The translations under genes and the position numbers were made by a program. From Lacisediminihabitans sp040549525 (GTDB lineage Bacteria; Actinomycetota; Actinomycetes; Actinomycetales; Microbacteriaceae), in assembly GCF_040549525.1 (NCBI RefSeq), contig NZ_JBEPTM010000001.1, forward strand, positions 496,001 to 560,000: DNA of 64,000 bases, in the 5' to 3' direction. This document shows positions 40,542 through 48,246 of this stretch, one piece after another. The notes beneath the pieces were generated by a model. The model saw only the letters and a program-made list of their open reading frames with translations, did not search any database and was not told where the DNA came from. How positions within the stretch are numbered: the stretch's first letter is position 1; each line of letters begins with the position of its first letter.

Positions 40542-40831
40542 TGGTCGACTCCCTCGGGGTTGGTGGGGGTCGTGAGGGCGTCGTCAAGGATGATGCAGGC
40601 GGGACAGTAGGGGTCACGGTCGTCGTTCTCTCCGAGATCTGGGCACTCCCCGTTATAAATGTGTTCGATTCGGAAGTCGCCAACTTGGATTAGCGCGTCG
40701 ATCTTCCGGCGCAGGTCGTAGTATTCCTCGAACAGAGCCACAACATGGTCGAACCGTAGAGGAACGATTCTCTTGCTGCTGCCTTTGAGCACTTCCTGTA
40801 GTCGTTCGACCCGTTCAGCGTTCGAGGTCAT
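40538..40831 (-). CDS. Small protein with CxxC motif (97 aa)
   Basis: ATG 40831 overlaps the xis stop. The helical N-terminal half (NAERVERLQEVLKGS) is followed by NGECPDLGEND and DPYCPACI, which could bind a metal. No family recognised. Confidence 0.5.
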   Translation of the reverse strand: MTSNAERVERLQEVLKGSSKRIVPLRFDHVVALFEEYYDLRRKIDALIQVGDFRIEHIYNGECPDLGENDDRDPYCPACIILDDALTTPTNPEGVDQ

Positions 40832-41028
40832 GCGGCCACCGCCATCTGGTGCGCACAGGGAAGATGATCGAGCCAGGCATCCAAACATGACTCACGGATG
40901 AGCCAGCGACCCTTGCGGCCCGACTGTGTGCCGTGCAACCCGCCAAGTTGCCTGAGCGCTTTGGTTATTGTTTCTTCATGCCGCTTTGCGACCAGTGCCG
41001 CTTCTGCCGACGTGTACCGTTTTTCCAT
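40828..41028 (-). CDS. xis: Excisionase, small winged-HTH (66 aa)
   Basis: ATG 41028 has a GGAGGGAG ribosome-binding site. The protein (KRYTSAEAALVAKRHEETITKALRQLGGLHG..., GRWLIRESCLDAWL) has the MerR/Xis-like helix-turn-helix layout of actinophage excisionases. It is divergent from the integrase, the usual pairing, and the shared 74-base gap holds a perfect copy of the operator-like dyad, so excision is probably silenced with the lytic genes. Confidence 0.7.
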   Translation of the reverse strand: MEKRYTSAEAALVAKRHEETITKALRQLGGLHGTQSGRKGRWLIRESCLDAWLDHLPCAHQMAVAA

Positions 41029-41050
41029 TTTTTTACTCCCTCCAGAGTGA

Positions 41051-41061
41051 TTAGTGACTAA
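41051..41061. promoter_or_regulatory. Dyad site 20 (TTAGTGACTAA)
   Basis: Perfect copy (opposite central base) in the xis/int divergent gap. Confidence 0.75.
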
Positions 41062-41095
41062 ACCGTAGCACGGATAACGCTGGATCACATAAGAT
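41051..41095. promoter_or_regulatory. Divergent xis/int control region
   Basis: The gap between xis and int holds the dyad at 41051-41061. On the - strand a TACGGT hexamer directly abuts it and could be the xis -10. On the + strand TAAGAT (41090-41095) lies only seven bases from the integrase ATG, and no ribosome-binding site is visible, suggesting a leaderless integrase mRNA. Confidence 0.5.
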
Positions 41096-41102
41096 AAGCA
41101 AC

Positions 41103-42161
41103 ATGAATTCATGGGTAGAACAACTTCCAAGTAAACGATGGCGAGCACGGTATCTGTTACCGAGCGGAGAGAAACGAACGGCCGGCACTTTTGACAGTAA
41201 AGATGAGGCGAACGCGGTCGCTTATCTTGCTCACGAGGCCGCTCACTCTCTTGGCTGGCGTGATCCGAAAGCGCGTGGGAAGACGTGGGGCGAATGGTGC
41301 GAAGCGTGGTGGCCCGACCGAGCGGTTTCCCCTGGTGTACTTAAGCGCGATATTTCCCCGCGGAACAAGCACCTTCTTCCAAAGTGGGGAAAAGTGCCGC
41401 TAATCGAAATAACTCGGCATGACGTCAAATCATGGGCGGCACAACTTCGGCGAGATGGACTCGCGCCCACAAGTATTCAGCGGATCGTGCATCTCTTTTC
41501 AGGCTCCCTAACTGCTGCGATAGATGCTGAAGTCCTCGTATCGAACCCCGCGACACGCCTAGCGCTCCCACATGGGCAGACAGACGAGATGCGCTTCCTC
41601 ACGCATGAAGAGGCTAGTGCCCTAATGGAGGCGGCCGATGAGTGGACCACGCCTTTCCTCGCCCTCCTTCTCGCCACCGGGCTCCGATGGGGTGAGGCCG
41701 CAGGTTTGCAGCACAAACGCGTTGATCGGGCGCGCGGCCAGATCCGTGTCGCCGAAGTGTGGGATGACGCAATGGGGTCGCTGAAGGCCTACCCGAAAGG
41801 TCGTCGCATTCGCTCTGTCCCCTTGTCGCCAGACGTCCATCTTCCTGAAGGAGCGGGGCTGATCTTCGGGAAGATGAATTACGCAAACTGGCGCCACCGC
41901 CAGTGGGAGCCGACGCTTGAGCGCTCAAAGCTCGGCCATGTCCGTCCACATGATCTCCGCCATACCTATGCCTCATGGCTAGTGCAGAACGGAACACCTC
42001 TCGCTGAGATCGGCCGACTACTCGGACACGTCTCGCCAGTCACCACGCAGCGCTATGCACATCTCGTCGATACAGACAACGCGAGCATCCTGTCCGCGCT
42101 GCCAGATATGTCGGCGTGGGGTAAACGTGGGGTAAATGAGGCACAGATGGGGCTTGATTAG
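41103..42161 (+). CDS. int: Tyrosine-family phage integrase (352 aa)
   Basis: The arm/core N-terminal part is followed by the catalytic domain: Arg195 (TGLRWGE), Lys232 region (YPKGRR), H283-x2-R286 (HDLRHTY), His309 (LLGH) and Tyr318 (QRYAHL). All catalytic residues are present, so it is probably active. It inserts the phage at the tRNA-Thr gene whose 3' end lies 90 bases downstream. The ATG is not preceded by a ribosome-binding site (see control region). Confidence 0.9.
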   Translation: MNSWVEQLPSKRWRARYLLPSGEKRTAGTFDSKDEANAVAYLAHEAAHSLGWRDPKARGKTWGEWCEAWWPDRAVSPGVLKRDISPRNKHLLPKWGKVPLIEITRHDVKSWAAQLRRDGLAPTSIQRIVHLFSGSLTAAIDAEVLVSNPATRLALPHGQTDEMRFLTHEEASALMEAADEWTTPFLALLLATGLRWGEAAGLQHKRVDRARGQIRVAEVWDDAMGSLKAYPKGRRIRSVPLSPDVHLPEGAGLIFGKMNYANWRHRQWEPTLERSKLGHVRPHDLRHTYASWLVQNGTPLAEIGRLLGHVSPVTTQRYAHLVDTDNASILSALPDMSAWGKRGVNEAQMGLD

Positions 42162-42252
42162 GCCCGATCACGTTGGACCCGATACCCTCCGATCCCAATG
42201 AATACGGGAAATCGTTGGATGTTAGTGGGTGAGCTGAGGTAAGAAAATCGCC

Positions 42253-42297
42253 CTCGTAATGAGAAGGTCGTCAGTTCGATTCTGACAGGCGGCTCCA
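42253..42297 (+). other. attR: 3' part of tRNA-Thr(CGT)
   Basis: CTCGTAA anticodon loop, TGAGA stem, AGGTC, a full T arm (GTCAG-TTCGATT-CTGAC) and AGGCGGC-T-CCA form the 3' part of tRNA-Thr(CGT). Bases before CTCGTAA do not complete the anticodon stem (TCTCA would be needed), so this is not a functional tRNA. It is read as the duplicated att core; the intact tRNA should lie at attL, left of the window. Confidence 0.8.
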
Positions 42298-42309
42298 CAT
42301 AAACACAGG

Positions 42310-42339
42310 GATCGGGGCCTATCGGCTCCGGTCCTTTTT
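42310..42339 (+). terminator. tRNA-Thr terminator next to attR
   Basis: GATCGGGGCC, loop TATC, GGCTCCGGTC, then CTTTTT. A 10-bp stem with two G-U pairs. It is probably the original terminator of the host tRNA gene, which now follows the attR copy. Confidence 0.7.
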
Positions 42340-42774
42340 GTCTGTCGTGGGGAATTCGTGGGGAATTGTCTTCCAGCGATTGGCTGCGATTCGCGGCGTG
42401 GGGAGCCGGCGTGAAGGGTGTGGGCACGTTGCGAGCTGTCAGGGAGCGCTGGCCTCGTCGAGCCAGGGCACTGACCTCGTCGCGCAGTGCGCGCGCGTCC
42501 CCCGCCTCAGCATCCTGCTTGGGCCGCTGAACTTGCCCTCGAAGTCGGCCGACGCCTCCGCCTCTTCGATGTCGTGGTGGTCGAGTTAACGTGTAACCAC
42601 GGCGACGGGGTCTGCAAGCACGACGCACACCCCCGTCAGCGCTTGCCCCCTCCAGCGAGCCCCACAGGGGCGCACGGTACGATGATCACTGGTGTGCCGG
42701 GAAGTCTGGTCGGTGGGCGGTCGCGTGATCGCTCTTCCGCCTCACTGAACCCACTTCCGTGGGGAGGGAGCACC
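42340..42774. other. Non-coding stretch after attR
   Basis: About 430 bases with no gene I can support on either strand; frames here lack ribosome-binding sites and recognisable motifs. It contains the direct repeat GTGGGGAATT (about 42346-42367). The last 20 bases hold the nhaA ribosome-binding site. Confidence 0.4.
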
Positions 42775-43953
42775 ATGAGCATTATCCGTTCCGAACGCGT
42801 CGCCGCCGTTCTTCTGCTTGTCGCCGCGGCACTCGGCCTTCTGCTCGCCAACACCCCGGCCGGTCCATCGCTGATGGCGCTGCAAGACCGACACCTGGCC
42901 ATCCCGGGTACGCCCCTCGACCTGTCGGTGGGCCACTGGATCAGTGATGGCCTCCTCGCCGTGTTCTTCTTCGTGGTCGCCGTCGAGTTGAAGAACGAAC
43001 TGATGGTCGGACAGCTCAATTCGGTGTCGAGGGCCATTCGTCCCGCGATCGCGGCGCTCGGCGGTGTCATCGTGCCGGCCGCGATCTACCTCGCCTTCAC
43101 CGCGGGCAGCAAGTATCAGGGCGGGTGGCCGATCCCGACCGCGACGGACATCGCCTTCGCGCTCGGCGTGCTCGCGGTCTTCGGCCGGGGAATTCCGTCC
43201 CGGCTGCGCATCTTCATCCTCGCCCTGGCGATCTTGGATGACATCGTCGCGATCCTCATCATCGCGGTGTTCTTCACCTCCGACCCCAATCTCGCGCTCA
43301 TCGGCGTCGCGGCGATCGGCGTTGCACTCTTCGGGCTGCTCAGTCGTTTTCTCGGCTCACGATTCCGAGGGCTCGTGATCGTGGGCATGATCGCCCTCGC
43401 GCTTCTGACCTGGTCGCTGGTCTATTTGTCGGGCATCCACGCGACGATCGCCGGAGTGGCGCTCGGGCTGGCGATGGCCCGCAAGCCGGGGATGCACACC
43501 CGGCATGCTCTCGAGCCACTGAGCAACGGTGTGGTGCTCCCGTTGTTCGCCTTCTCCGCGGCTCTCGTCGCCATTCCCCAGGTTGGACTCTCGCAACTCC
43601 CCGCGCCCTTCTGGGGCATTCTCGTCGCCCTCCCCGTGGGCAAGATCGTCGGCATCAGCCTCGGTGGATGGCTATCGTCGCTCGTCGGATCGCGCGGATC
43701 GAGACCGCATCTGACCTTCCAGGGGCTCGTGACGGCCGGTGCTCTCGGCGGCGTTGGCTTCACGGTCTCGCTCTTGATGAATGAGTTGGCTTTCGCCCGC
43801 AATCCGGAAGTCGCCGATGCGGGTACCCTCGCGGTTCTGCTCGGATCCATGGTCTCCATCGTCATCGCGGCACTTCTCGTCTCACGACTGGCGGCGTACT
43901 ACCGTCGTCTGCGCGAGCTGAGGGAATATGCGATCGAGAAGCGCGCGAGCTGA
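42775..43953 (+). CDS. nhaA: Na+/H+ antiporter NhaA (392 aa)
   Basis: ATG 42775 is preceded by GGGGAGGGAG. About 11-12 membrane helices. Key residues are present: TATDIAFALG (Asp for TM IV) and LAILDDIVAI (the ion-binding Asp pair). NhaA exchanges protons for sodium and supports pH and salt tolerance. It is the first host gene right of the prophage. Length is normal for the family. The start of ion-homeostasis genes here fits the betaine transporter and ClC further on. Confidence 0.92.
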   Translation: MSIIRSERVAAVLLLVAAALGLLLANTPAGPSLMALQDRHLAIPGTPLDLSVGHWISDGLLAVFFFVVAVELKNELMVGQLNSVSRAIRPAIAALGGVIVPAAIYLAFTAGSKYQGGWPIPTATDIAFALGVLAVFGRGIPSRLRIFILALAILDDIVAILIIAVFFTSDPNLALIGVAAIGVALFGLLSRFLGSRFRGLVIVGMIALALLTWSLVYLSGIHATIAGVALGLAMARKPGMHTRHALEPLSNGVVLPLFAFSAALVAIPQVGLSQLPAPFWGILVALPVGKIVGISLGGWLSSLVGSRGSRPHLTFQGLVTAGALGGVGFTVSLLMNELAFARNPEVADAGTLAVLLGSMVSIVIAALLVSRLAAYYRRLRELREYAIEKRAS

Positions 43954-44008
43954 CCGGGACGCGGGGCGACGCCTCCCGCCGTGGAGCGAGCGGGCAGGGG
44001 AGCGTCGG

Positions 44009-44482
44009 CTAGAGGCCGAGGATCAGAAGCTCTTCCACGGCGGGTTCGCTCGCGGCATCCGCGAAGATCTCGAGTGCCGAGACCACCGACTGCTGGTCTT
44101 CCACAGACATGGTCGAGATGATGTCGGACACTGCATGCCGACGCCGGGCGGTGACTTCGTCCACGAGCGCGCGTCCCGATTCCGTGGCCCGGATCAATAC
44201 CTCGCGGCGACTGTCGGGGCTCGGTCCCCGTTCGACCCACCCCCCGGTGACCATGCGGTCGATCGATCGACTGAAAGTCGACGAATTCGCACCCATTCGC
44301 TCGGCGAGGCTTCCCATCCGAAGCGGACCGGAACTGGTCAACACCACGAGCACTCGAAACTGGGGGAGAGTGACGAATTCGAGTGCCGGTGACACCGACC
44401 GGGCGACGACGCCCAAGAGTGCCCTCGACGAAGTGAGGATTGCTTCTGTGGTCTGGGCTCGGAGACGGGGAGCGTGGTTCAC
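44009..44482 (-). CDS. MarR-family transcriptional regulator (157 aa)
   Basis: Winged HTH: FVTLPQFRVLVVLTSSGPLRMGSLAERMGANSSTFSRSIDRMV, then a wing (GPSPDSRREVLIRAT) and dimerisation helices. GTG start. A palindrome GCAACTATTGC (44528-44538) lies 46 bases upstream, and similar sites precede PBP, ClC and CtaG genes, so it is likely autoregulated and may control them. Ligand unknown. Confidence 0.85.
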   Translation of the reverse strand: MNHAPRLRAQTTEAILTSSRALLGVVARSVSPALEFVTLPQFRVLVVLTSSGPLRMGSLAERMGANSSTFSRSIDRMVTGGWVERGPSPDSRREVLIRATESGRALVDEVTARRRHAVSDIISTMSVEDQQSVVSALEIFADAASEPAVEELLILGL

Positions 44483-44527
44483 AGTTTTCCTGTCCTGCGG
44501 GTATGGCGCTTTGTGGAGTGCATACGG

Positions 44528-44538
44528 GCAACTATTGC
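44528..44538. promoter_or_regulatory. MarR-type operator candidate 1 (GCAACTATTGC)
   Basis: Perfect GCAA-CTA-TTGC dyad between the MarR and PBP genes, upstream of the MarR gene on the - strand. Confidence 0.55.
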
Positions 44539-44560
44539 TAGGTTACACCGGGAGTGTGGT

Positions 44561-47116
44561 TCAGGGGCAGGTCGCGGCGGGTGGGCCGGTGCCCGAGTGT
44601 GGATCGCCGCTCAGGATGGTCAGAGTAACTGCCGAATCCACGCTGGTTGCCGTCCCGGGCCCGGGCGAACTGGCGTCCACCTGGCAGTGCCCATTCGCGC
44701 TGGCCCTCCAGGTGAACCCGATCTGTCCGCGGGAGAACCCGCGATGAACCAGGTCGTCGACCGCGGCCGACCGTTGCTTGCCCACCTCGTCCGGCATGGT
44801 GATGGCGAGCGAGCCGTCGCTGGTGTACAGGGTCACCGCACTGCCCTTGCTGACGACCGAGCCGGCCGCGGGAGCGGATCGGGCGACCTGGCCGGCGGGG
44901 AGACCGGAAACGACGGGTCCCCCATCGAGTGACCTCAAGCCTCTGCTGGACAACGCCCCCGTGGCGACGCTCAGGGTGCTCCCGGTGCTGTCCGGCACCG
45001 GCACCCCCTGTCCCACGAGGAGCCCCGGGTCCGGAGCGGGGAAGTCGCCACCGCGATACTCGGGGTTGGCATTCAACGAGGCGAGCGTGGTGCGGAAGAT
45101 ATTGAATTTGGTGTTGTAGCCGTTCGTGCCCGCCACCGTCACGCGCCTCAGGTCTTGATGCCCCGAGATGTTTCCCACCCACACAGCAAGAGCGACCTTC
45201 GTCGTCGTGCCGATCAGCCAGTTCTGGTCGGCCGTATCGGTGGTTCCCGTTTTTCCGACCAGAGGAACGCCGTCGCGCGGATTACCGCTCGTACCGGTGC
45301 CGGCAGTCATCACCGTACCGAGGGCGTAAGCGACGGTGTTCGCGACCTTGGGCGACATCGCTTCGCTGCAGGCGTGACCCTGGCCCACGAGCTTCTTGCC
45401 GGAGGGGTCGATGATCGTGTCGACTATCACCGGCGTGCAGAAAATGCCCCCCGCTCCGATCGTCGCTATCGCTCCGGCCATCGAGAGGGGAGCGATCTCG
45501 TTCACGCCGAGTACGGAGGAGGGCTTCACCTCCAGCGGATTACCGTCGGCCCGATGAACGCCCATTGCCGTTGCATCGGCCCGGATGTCACACAGGTCCA
45601 GTTGTTGGGCCATCGTCATGAAGGCCACGTTCACCGAGTTCTCAGTGGCCTGCAGCACCGACATGTATCCGCCCTCGTACCTCGAGGAGTTCTGTGGGCG
45701 GTAGGTGCCGACGAATGGTTTCGAGCACGACGCCGCGAACGAGCTCTGCTGGAAGGTGCGCACGCTCCCGTTCACGTATTCCTTCAGTCCGTGGCCGTTC
45801 TGCAGCCAGTCGGTGAGAGTGAAGATCTTGTAGGTCGAACCGGTGGGGAATCCGGATGACCCCCCATAGGCCTTGTCGGTGTTGAAGTTCACCGCGGTCG
45901 TCGACGACCCGCCTCCGAGCGCGGAGTTGTCGAAGGCCTTGTTCTGCGACATCACCAGGATGCGTCCGGTGCCCGGTTGCACGGATACAGCAGACGCCCC
46001 GAGCGCGAATCGGGTGGTGGAAGCCGGGGCCCTCTGCCGGAGTGCGGTGGTCGCGACATCCTGCTGGTCCAGGTCGACACTGGTGTAGATCTGGTAGCCC
46101 CCACGGGCCCAGTTCGCCTCGCGTTCGGTTGCATTGGCGCCGAGTGCGGTGAGCGTCGGCACCAGCCGGGTGACGTAATTACAGGCGAATTTCGCGTCAA
46201 CGGCATAGAGGCAGCCGCTCTGTTGCGCGCTCACGTGCACCTCGTCGGCGATGGGGGTGGCGAGGGCGGCTTCGTATGCAGGCTTATCGATATATCCCTG
46301 TGTGAGCATGTCTGCGAGTATCTGGTCGCGGCGAACCTTATTGGCGGCGTACATCGAGGGGTCGCCGAGATTCTGCAGGGACGGCTGCTGCACGATGGCG
46401 ATGAGGCTGGCGGCCTGTGCGAGTGTCACGTCTTTGGCGCTCACGCTGAAGTATTTCTGAGCCGCAGACTCCACCCCGTAGGTATTGCCGCCGAATCCCA
46501 CGATGTTGAGATAGCCGAGCAGGATGTCCTGCTTCGAATACGCCTTGTCCAGCCCTATCGCCAGTTTGATCTCGCGCAGCTTGCGGGAGAGGGTGTCGGT
46601 GATCGCGGCTTTGTAGGCCTTCGCCCGCGCTACCGGATCCTCGATCTTCACGGCGCGTTGCACGAGGATGTTCTTCACCAGTTGCATATCGATGGTCGAA
46701 CTGCCACTGGTGATCGCATTGTTGGCGACGTTGCCGGCGGCTGCTCGGACTATCGACTTGAGGTCCACCCCGCCATGCTTGTAAAACCGCTGGTCTTCGC
46801 CCGCCACGAGGGCATCCTTCACGAGCGTCGACACACTGTCCCAGGCGACGATCTGGCGGTCCTGATCGAAGACGGTGGCGATCCTCACCGGTTTCCCGCC
46901 CCGGTTGGCAAAGATCTCATTCTGTTGGGAGAGACGACCGATGGTGATGTAGTCCGGCAGATTGTCGAACACCGAGATCGCCGCCGCCGAGGCGCGGCTC
47001 GGAATAAGCACTGCGGGGATCGCGAGAGCGGCAACGAGCACGCCGGCGAGAACGCTGAATCCCACCATCCCGAGCCAGCCGAGAGCCGCACCGCGGGCGG
47101 ACTTCGCCCCGTTCAT
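44561..47116 (-). CDS. Bifunctional penicillin-binding protein (class A) with PASTA-like C-terminus (851 aa)
   Basis: One N-terminal TM helix (about 12-42). Glycosyltransferase family 51 domain with E107-DQRF and later GYLNIVGFGGNTYG. Transpeptidase domain with S427-TYK, S494-VN and K622-TG, all intact. Residues after about 735 contain PASTA-like repeats (SGLPAGQVARSAPAAGSVVSKGSAVTLYTSDG). It polymerises and cross-links peptidoglycan. A MarR-type site (47203-47213) lies 87 bases upstream, an unusual regulatory pairing for a wall enzyme. Confidence 0.9.
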   Translation of the reverse strand: MNGAKSARGAALGWLGMVGFSVLAGVLVAALAIPAVLIPSRASAAAISVFDNLPDYITIGRLSQQNEIFANRGGKPVRIATVFDQDRQIVAWDSVSTLVKDALVAGEDQRFYKHGGVDLKSIVRAAAGNVANNAITSGSSTIDMQLVKNILVQRAVKIEDPVARAKAYKAAITDTLSRKLREIKLAIGLDKAYSKQDILLGYLNIVGFGGNTYGVESAAQKYFSVSAKDVTLAQAASLIAIVQQPSLQNLGDPSMYAANKVRRDQILADMLTQGYIDKPAYEAALATPIADEVHVSAQQSGCLYAVDAKFACNYVTRLVPTLTALGANATEREANWARGGYQIYTSVDLDQQDVATTALRQRAPASTTRFALGASAVSVQPGTGRILVMSQNKAFDNSALGGGSSTTAVNFNTDKAYGGSSGFPTGSTYKIFTLTDWLQNGHGLKEYVNGSVRTFQQSSFAASCSKPFVGTYRPQNSSRYEGGYMSVLQATENSVNVAFMTMAQQLDLCDIRADATAMGVHRADGNPLEVKPSSVLGVNEIAPLSMAGAIATIGAGGIFCTPVIVDTIIDPSGKKLVGQGHACSEAMSPKVANTVAYALGTVMTAGTGTSGNPRDGVPLVGKTGTTDTADQNWLIGTTTKVALAVWVGNISGHQDLRRVTVAGTNGYNTKFNIFRTTLASLNANPEYRGGDFPAPDPGLLVGQGVPVPDSTGSTLSVATGALSSRGLRSLDGGPVVSGLPAGQVARSAPAAGSVVSKGSAVTLYTSDGSLAITMPDEVGKQRSAAVDDLVHRGFSRGQIGFTWRASANGHCQVDASSPGPGTATSVDSAVTLTILSGDPHSGTGPPAATCP

Positions 47117-47202
47117 CCGGCCTGCCCGGCCGGTCCCGACACGGGGGGAATCGTCACAGGATTCACGGGCGGCCTTTCGGATGGTCCAATAGATGCATAT
47201 TT

Positions 47203-47213
47203 ACAACAGTTGC
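47203..47213. promoter_or_regulatory. MarR-type operator candidate 2 (ACAACAGTTGC)
   Basis: Imperfect dyad upstream of the PBP gene; on the other strand it reads GCAACTGTTGT. It lies in an AT-rich patch (about 47190-47230). Confidence 0.5.
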
Positions 47214-47246
47214 TATGTTACATAAATAGTCTGATGGTGCCACTCC

Positions 47247-47277
47247 CGCGCCCGGATGGCACGGCCGTCCGGGCGCG
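47247..47277 (-). terminator. Hairpin after the betaine transporter operon
   Basis: CGCGCCCGGA and TCCGGGCGCG form a perfect 10-bp stem with an 11-base loop, just past the stop of proX on the - strand. No U-run follows, so termination efficiency is uncertain. Confidence 0.5.
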
Positions 47278-47300
47278 AGAAGGGAGGCGGCGAAGTCGAG

Positions 47301-48203
47301 CTACTTCGTGAGACCGTCTACGTAGTCCTGGTTCTTGGCAATCCACTTCGCGACGATCGGCGTGTAGTCGTCGACGGAACCGTCGACGTTGTACATGTCG
47401 TTTTCGAGCGAAAACAGCAGCTTGGACGGGAGCTTGAAGTCTTTGATCCAGCCGGCGAGCTTCGGGAAGTCGGCCGTGAACGAGGTGCTGCCGAGGGAGT
47501 GGATGGACTCCGCGGTACCGAGGGTGCCCTTCGGGTCCTTGAGGTCCTTGATCGGGAAGGCGTCATAGGCCCACTGTGGACGCCACAGAGTGACGGCGAT
47601 GTTCTTGTCCTTGCTCGTCGCGGACTTGAGCTCGGAGAGCATCGCCGGGGTGGAGGAGGTGATGAACTTCATCTTCTCGAGCCCGTAGCCCGGGATGACC
47701 TTGTCGGTCATCGCGGCGGTGAGGCCGGCGCCCGGCTCGATTCCGACGATCCGGTTGTCGAACTTGCTGGCGTTGGCCGCGAGCTGGTCGAGGGAGTCGA
47801 TCGGCGCGTCCTTGTTCACTGCGACGGTGAGCTTCGCGTCTGAATTCCAGGCGCCGAGATCGGTGATCTTGTCGCCGTACTTCTTCATGTAGGCCGCGTG
47901 GGTGGTCGGCAGCCAACCGTCCAGTGCGAGGTCGTAGGCACCGGTGCTCACTCCGGCGAACACCGGTCCGGCGTCTGCGTTCTTGAGCTCGACCGAATAC
48001 CCCTTCTTCTCGAGGATCGCCTTCCAGAGGTACGACGCGGCCTCGCCCTCTGGCCAGCCGTTGAATACCCCGATGCTGAGGCTGGCTTTGTCACCGTTGG
48101 ATGGGCCGGACGACGATCCGCTATCGGTGTTGGAGGCGCACGCGCTGACGCCGATCAATGTGACTGTTGCAACGGCGATTGCCGCAAAGAGACGCTTCTT
48201 CAT
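47301..48203 (-). CDS. proX: Glycine betaine/proline ABC transporter substrate-binding lipoprotein (300 aa)
   Basis: ATG 48203 has AAGGAA upstream. The N-terminus has a signal peptide and lipobox-type LIGVSAC. The rest (WPEGEAASYLWKAILEKKGYSVELKNAD, YDLALDGWLPTTHAAYMKKYG, VTLWRPQWAYDAFPIKDLKDPKG) matches OpuAC/ProX binding proteins of compatible-solute importers. It is anchored outside the membrane and feeds ProW. Last gene of the three-gene operon. Confidence 0.9.
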   Translation of the reverse strand: MKKRLFAAIAVATVTLIGVSACASNTDSGSSSGPSNGDKASLSIGVFNGWPEGEAASYLWKAILEKKGYSVELKNADAGPVFAGVSTGAYDLALDGWLPTTHAAYMKKYGDKITDLGAWNSDAKLTVAVNKDAPIDSLDQLAANASKFDNRIVGIEPGAGLTAAMTDKVIPGYGLEKMKFITSSTPAMLSELKSATSKDKNIAVTLWRPQWAYDAFPIKDLKDPKGTLGTAESIHSLGSTSFTADFPKLAGWIKDFKLPSKLLFSLENDMYNVDGSVDDYTPIVAKWIAKNQDYVDGLTK

Positions 48204-48246
48204 AGATGTTCCTTTTCTTCCCGACGCTGTGGATCGGGAGATGGGG

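Noticed and set aside
23783..41028. Element is a tailocin (capsid-free tail particle)
   Set aside because: It encodes integrase, excisionase and a full replication and recombination set, which tailocins lack.
42253..42297. A complete tRNA-Thr gene
   Set aside because: Only the 3' part is present; bases before the anticodon loop do not pair to complete the stem, so it is treated as attR.
42158..42628. A - strand 156-residue frame with EPPVRIELTTFSLR
   Set aside because: Same tRNA-derived artefact across the attR region; no ribosome-binding site or domain.
45977..47311. A 444-residue + strand frame opposite the PBP gene
   Set aside because: Fully antisense to an intact, motif-bearing gene; an artefact of high GC third positions.
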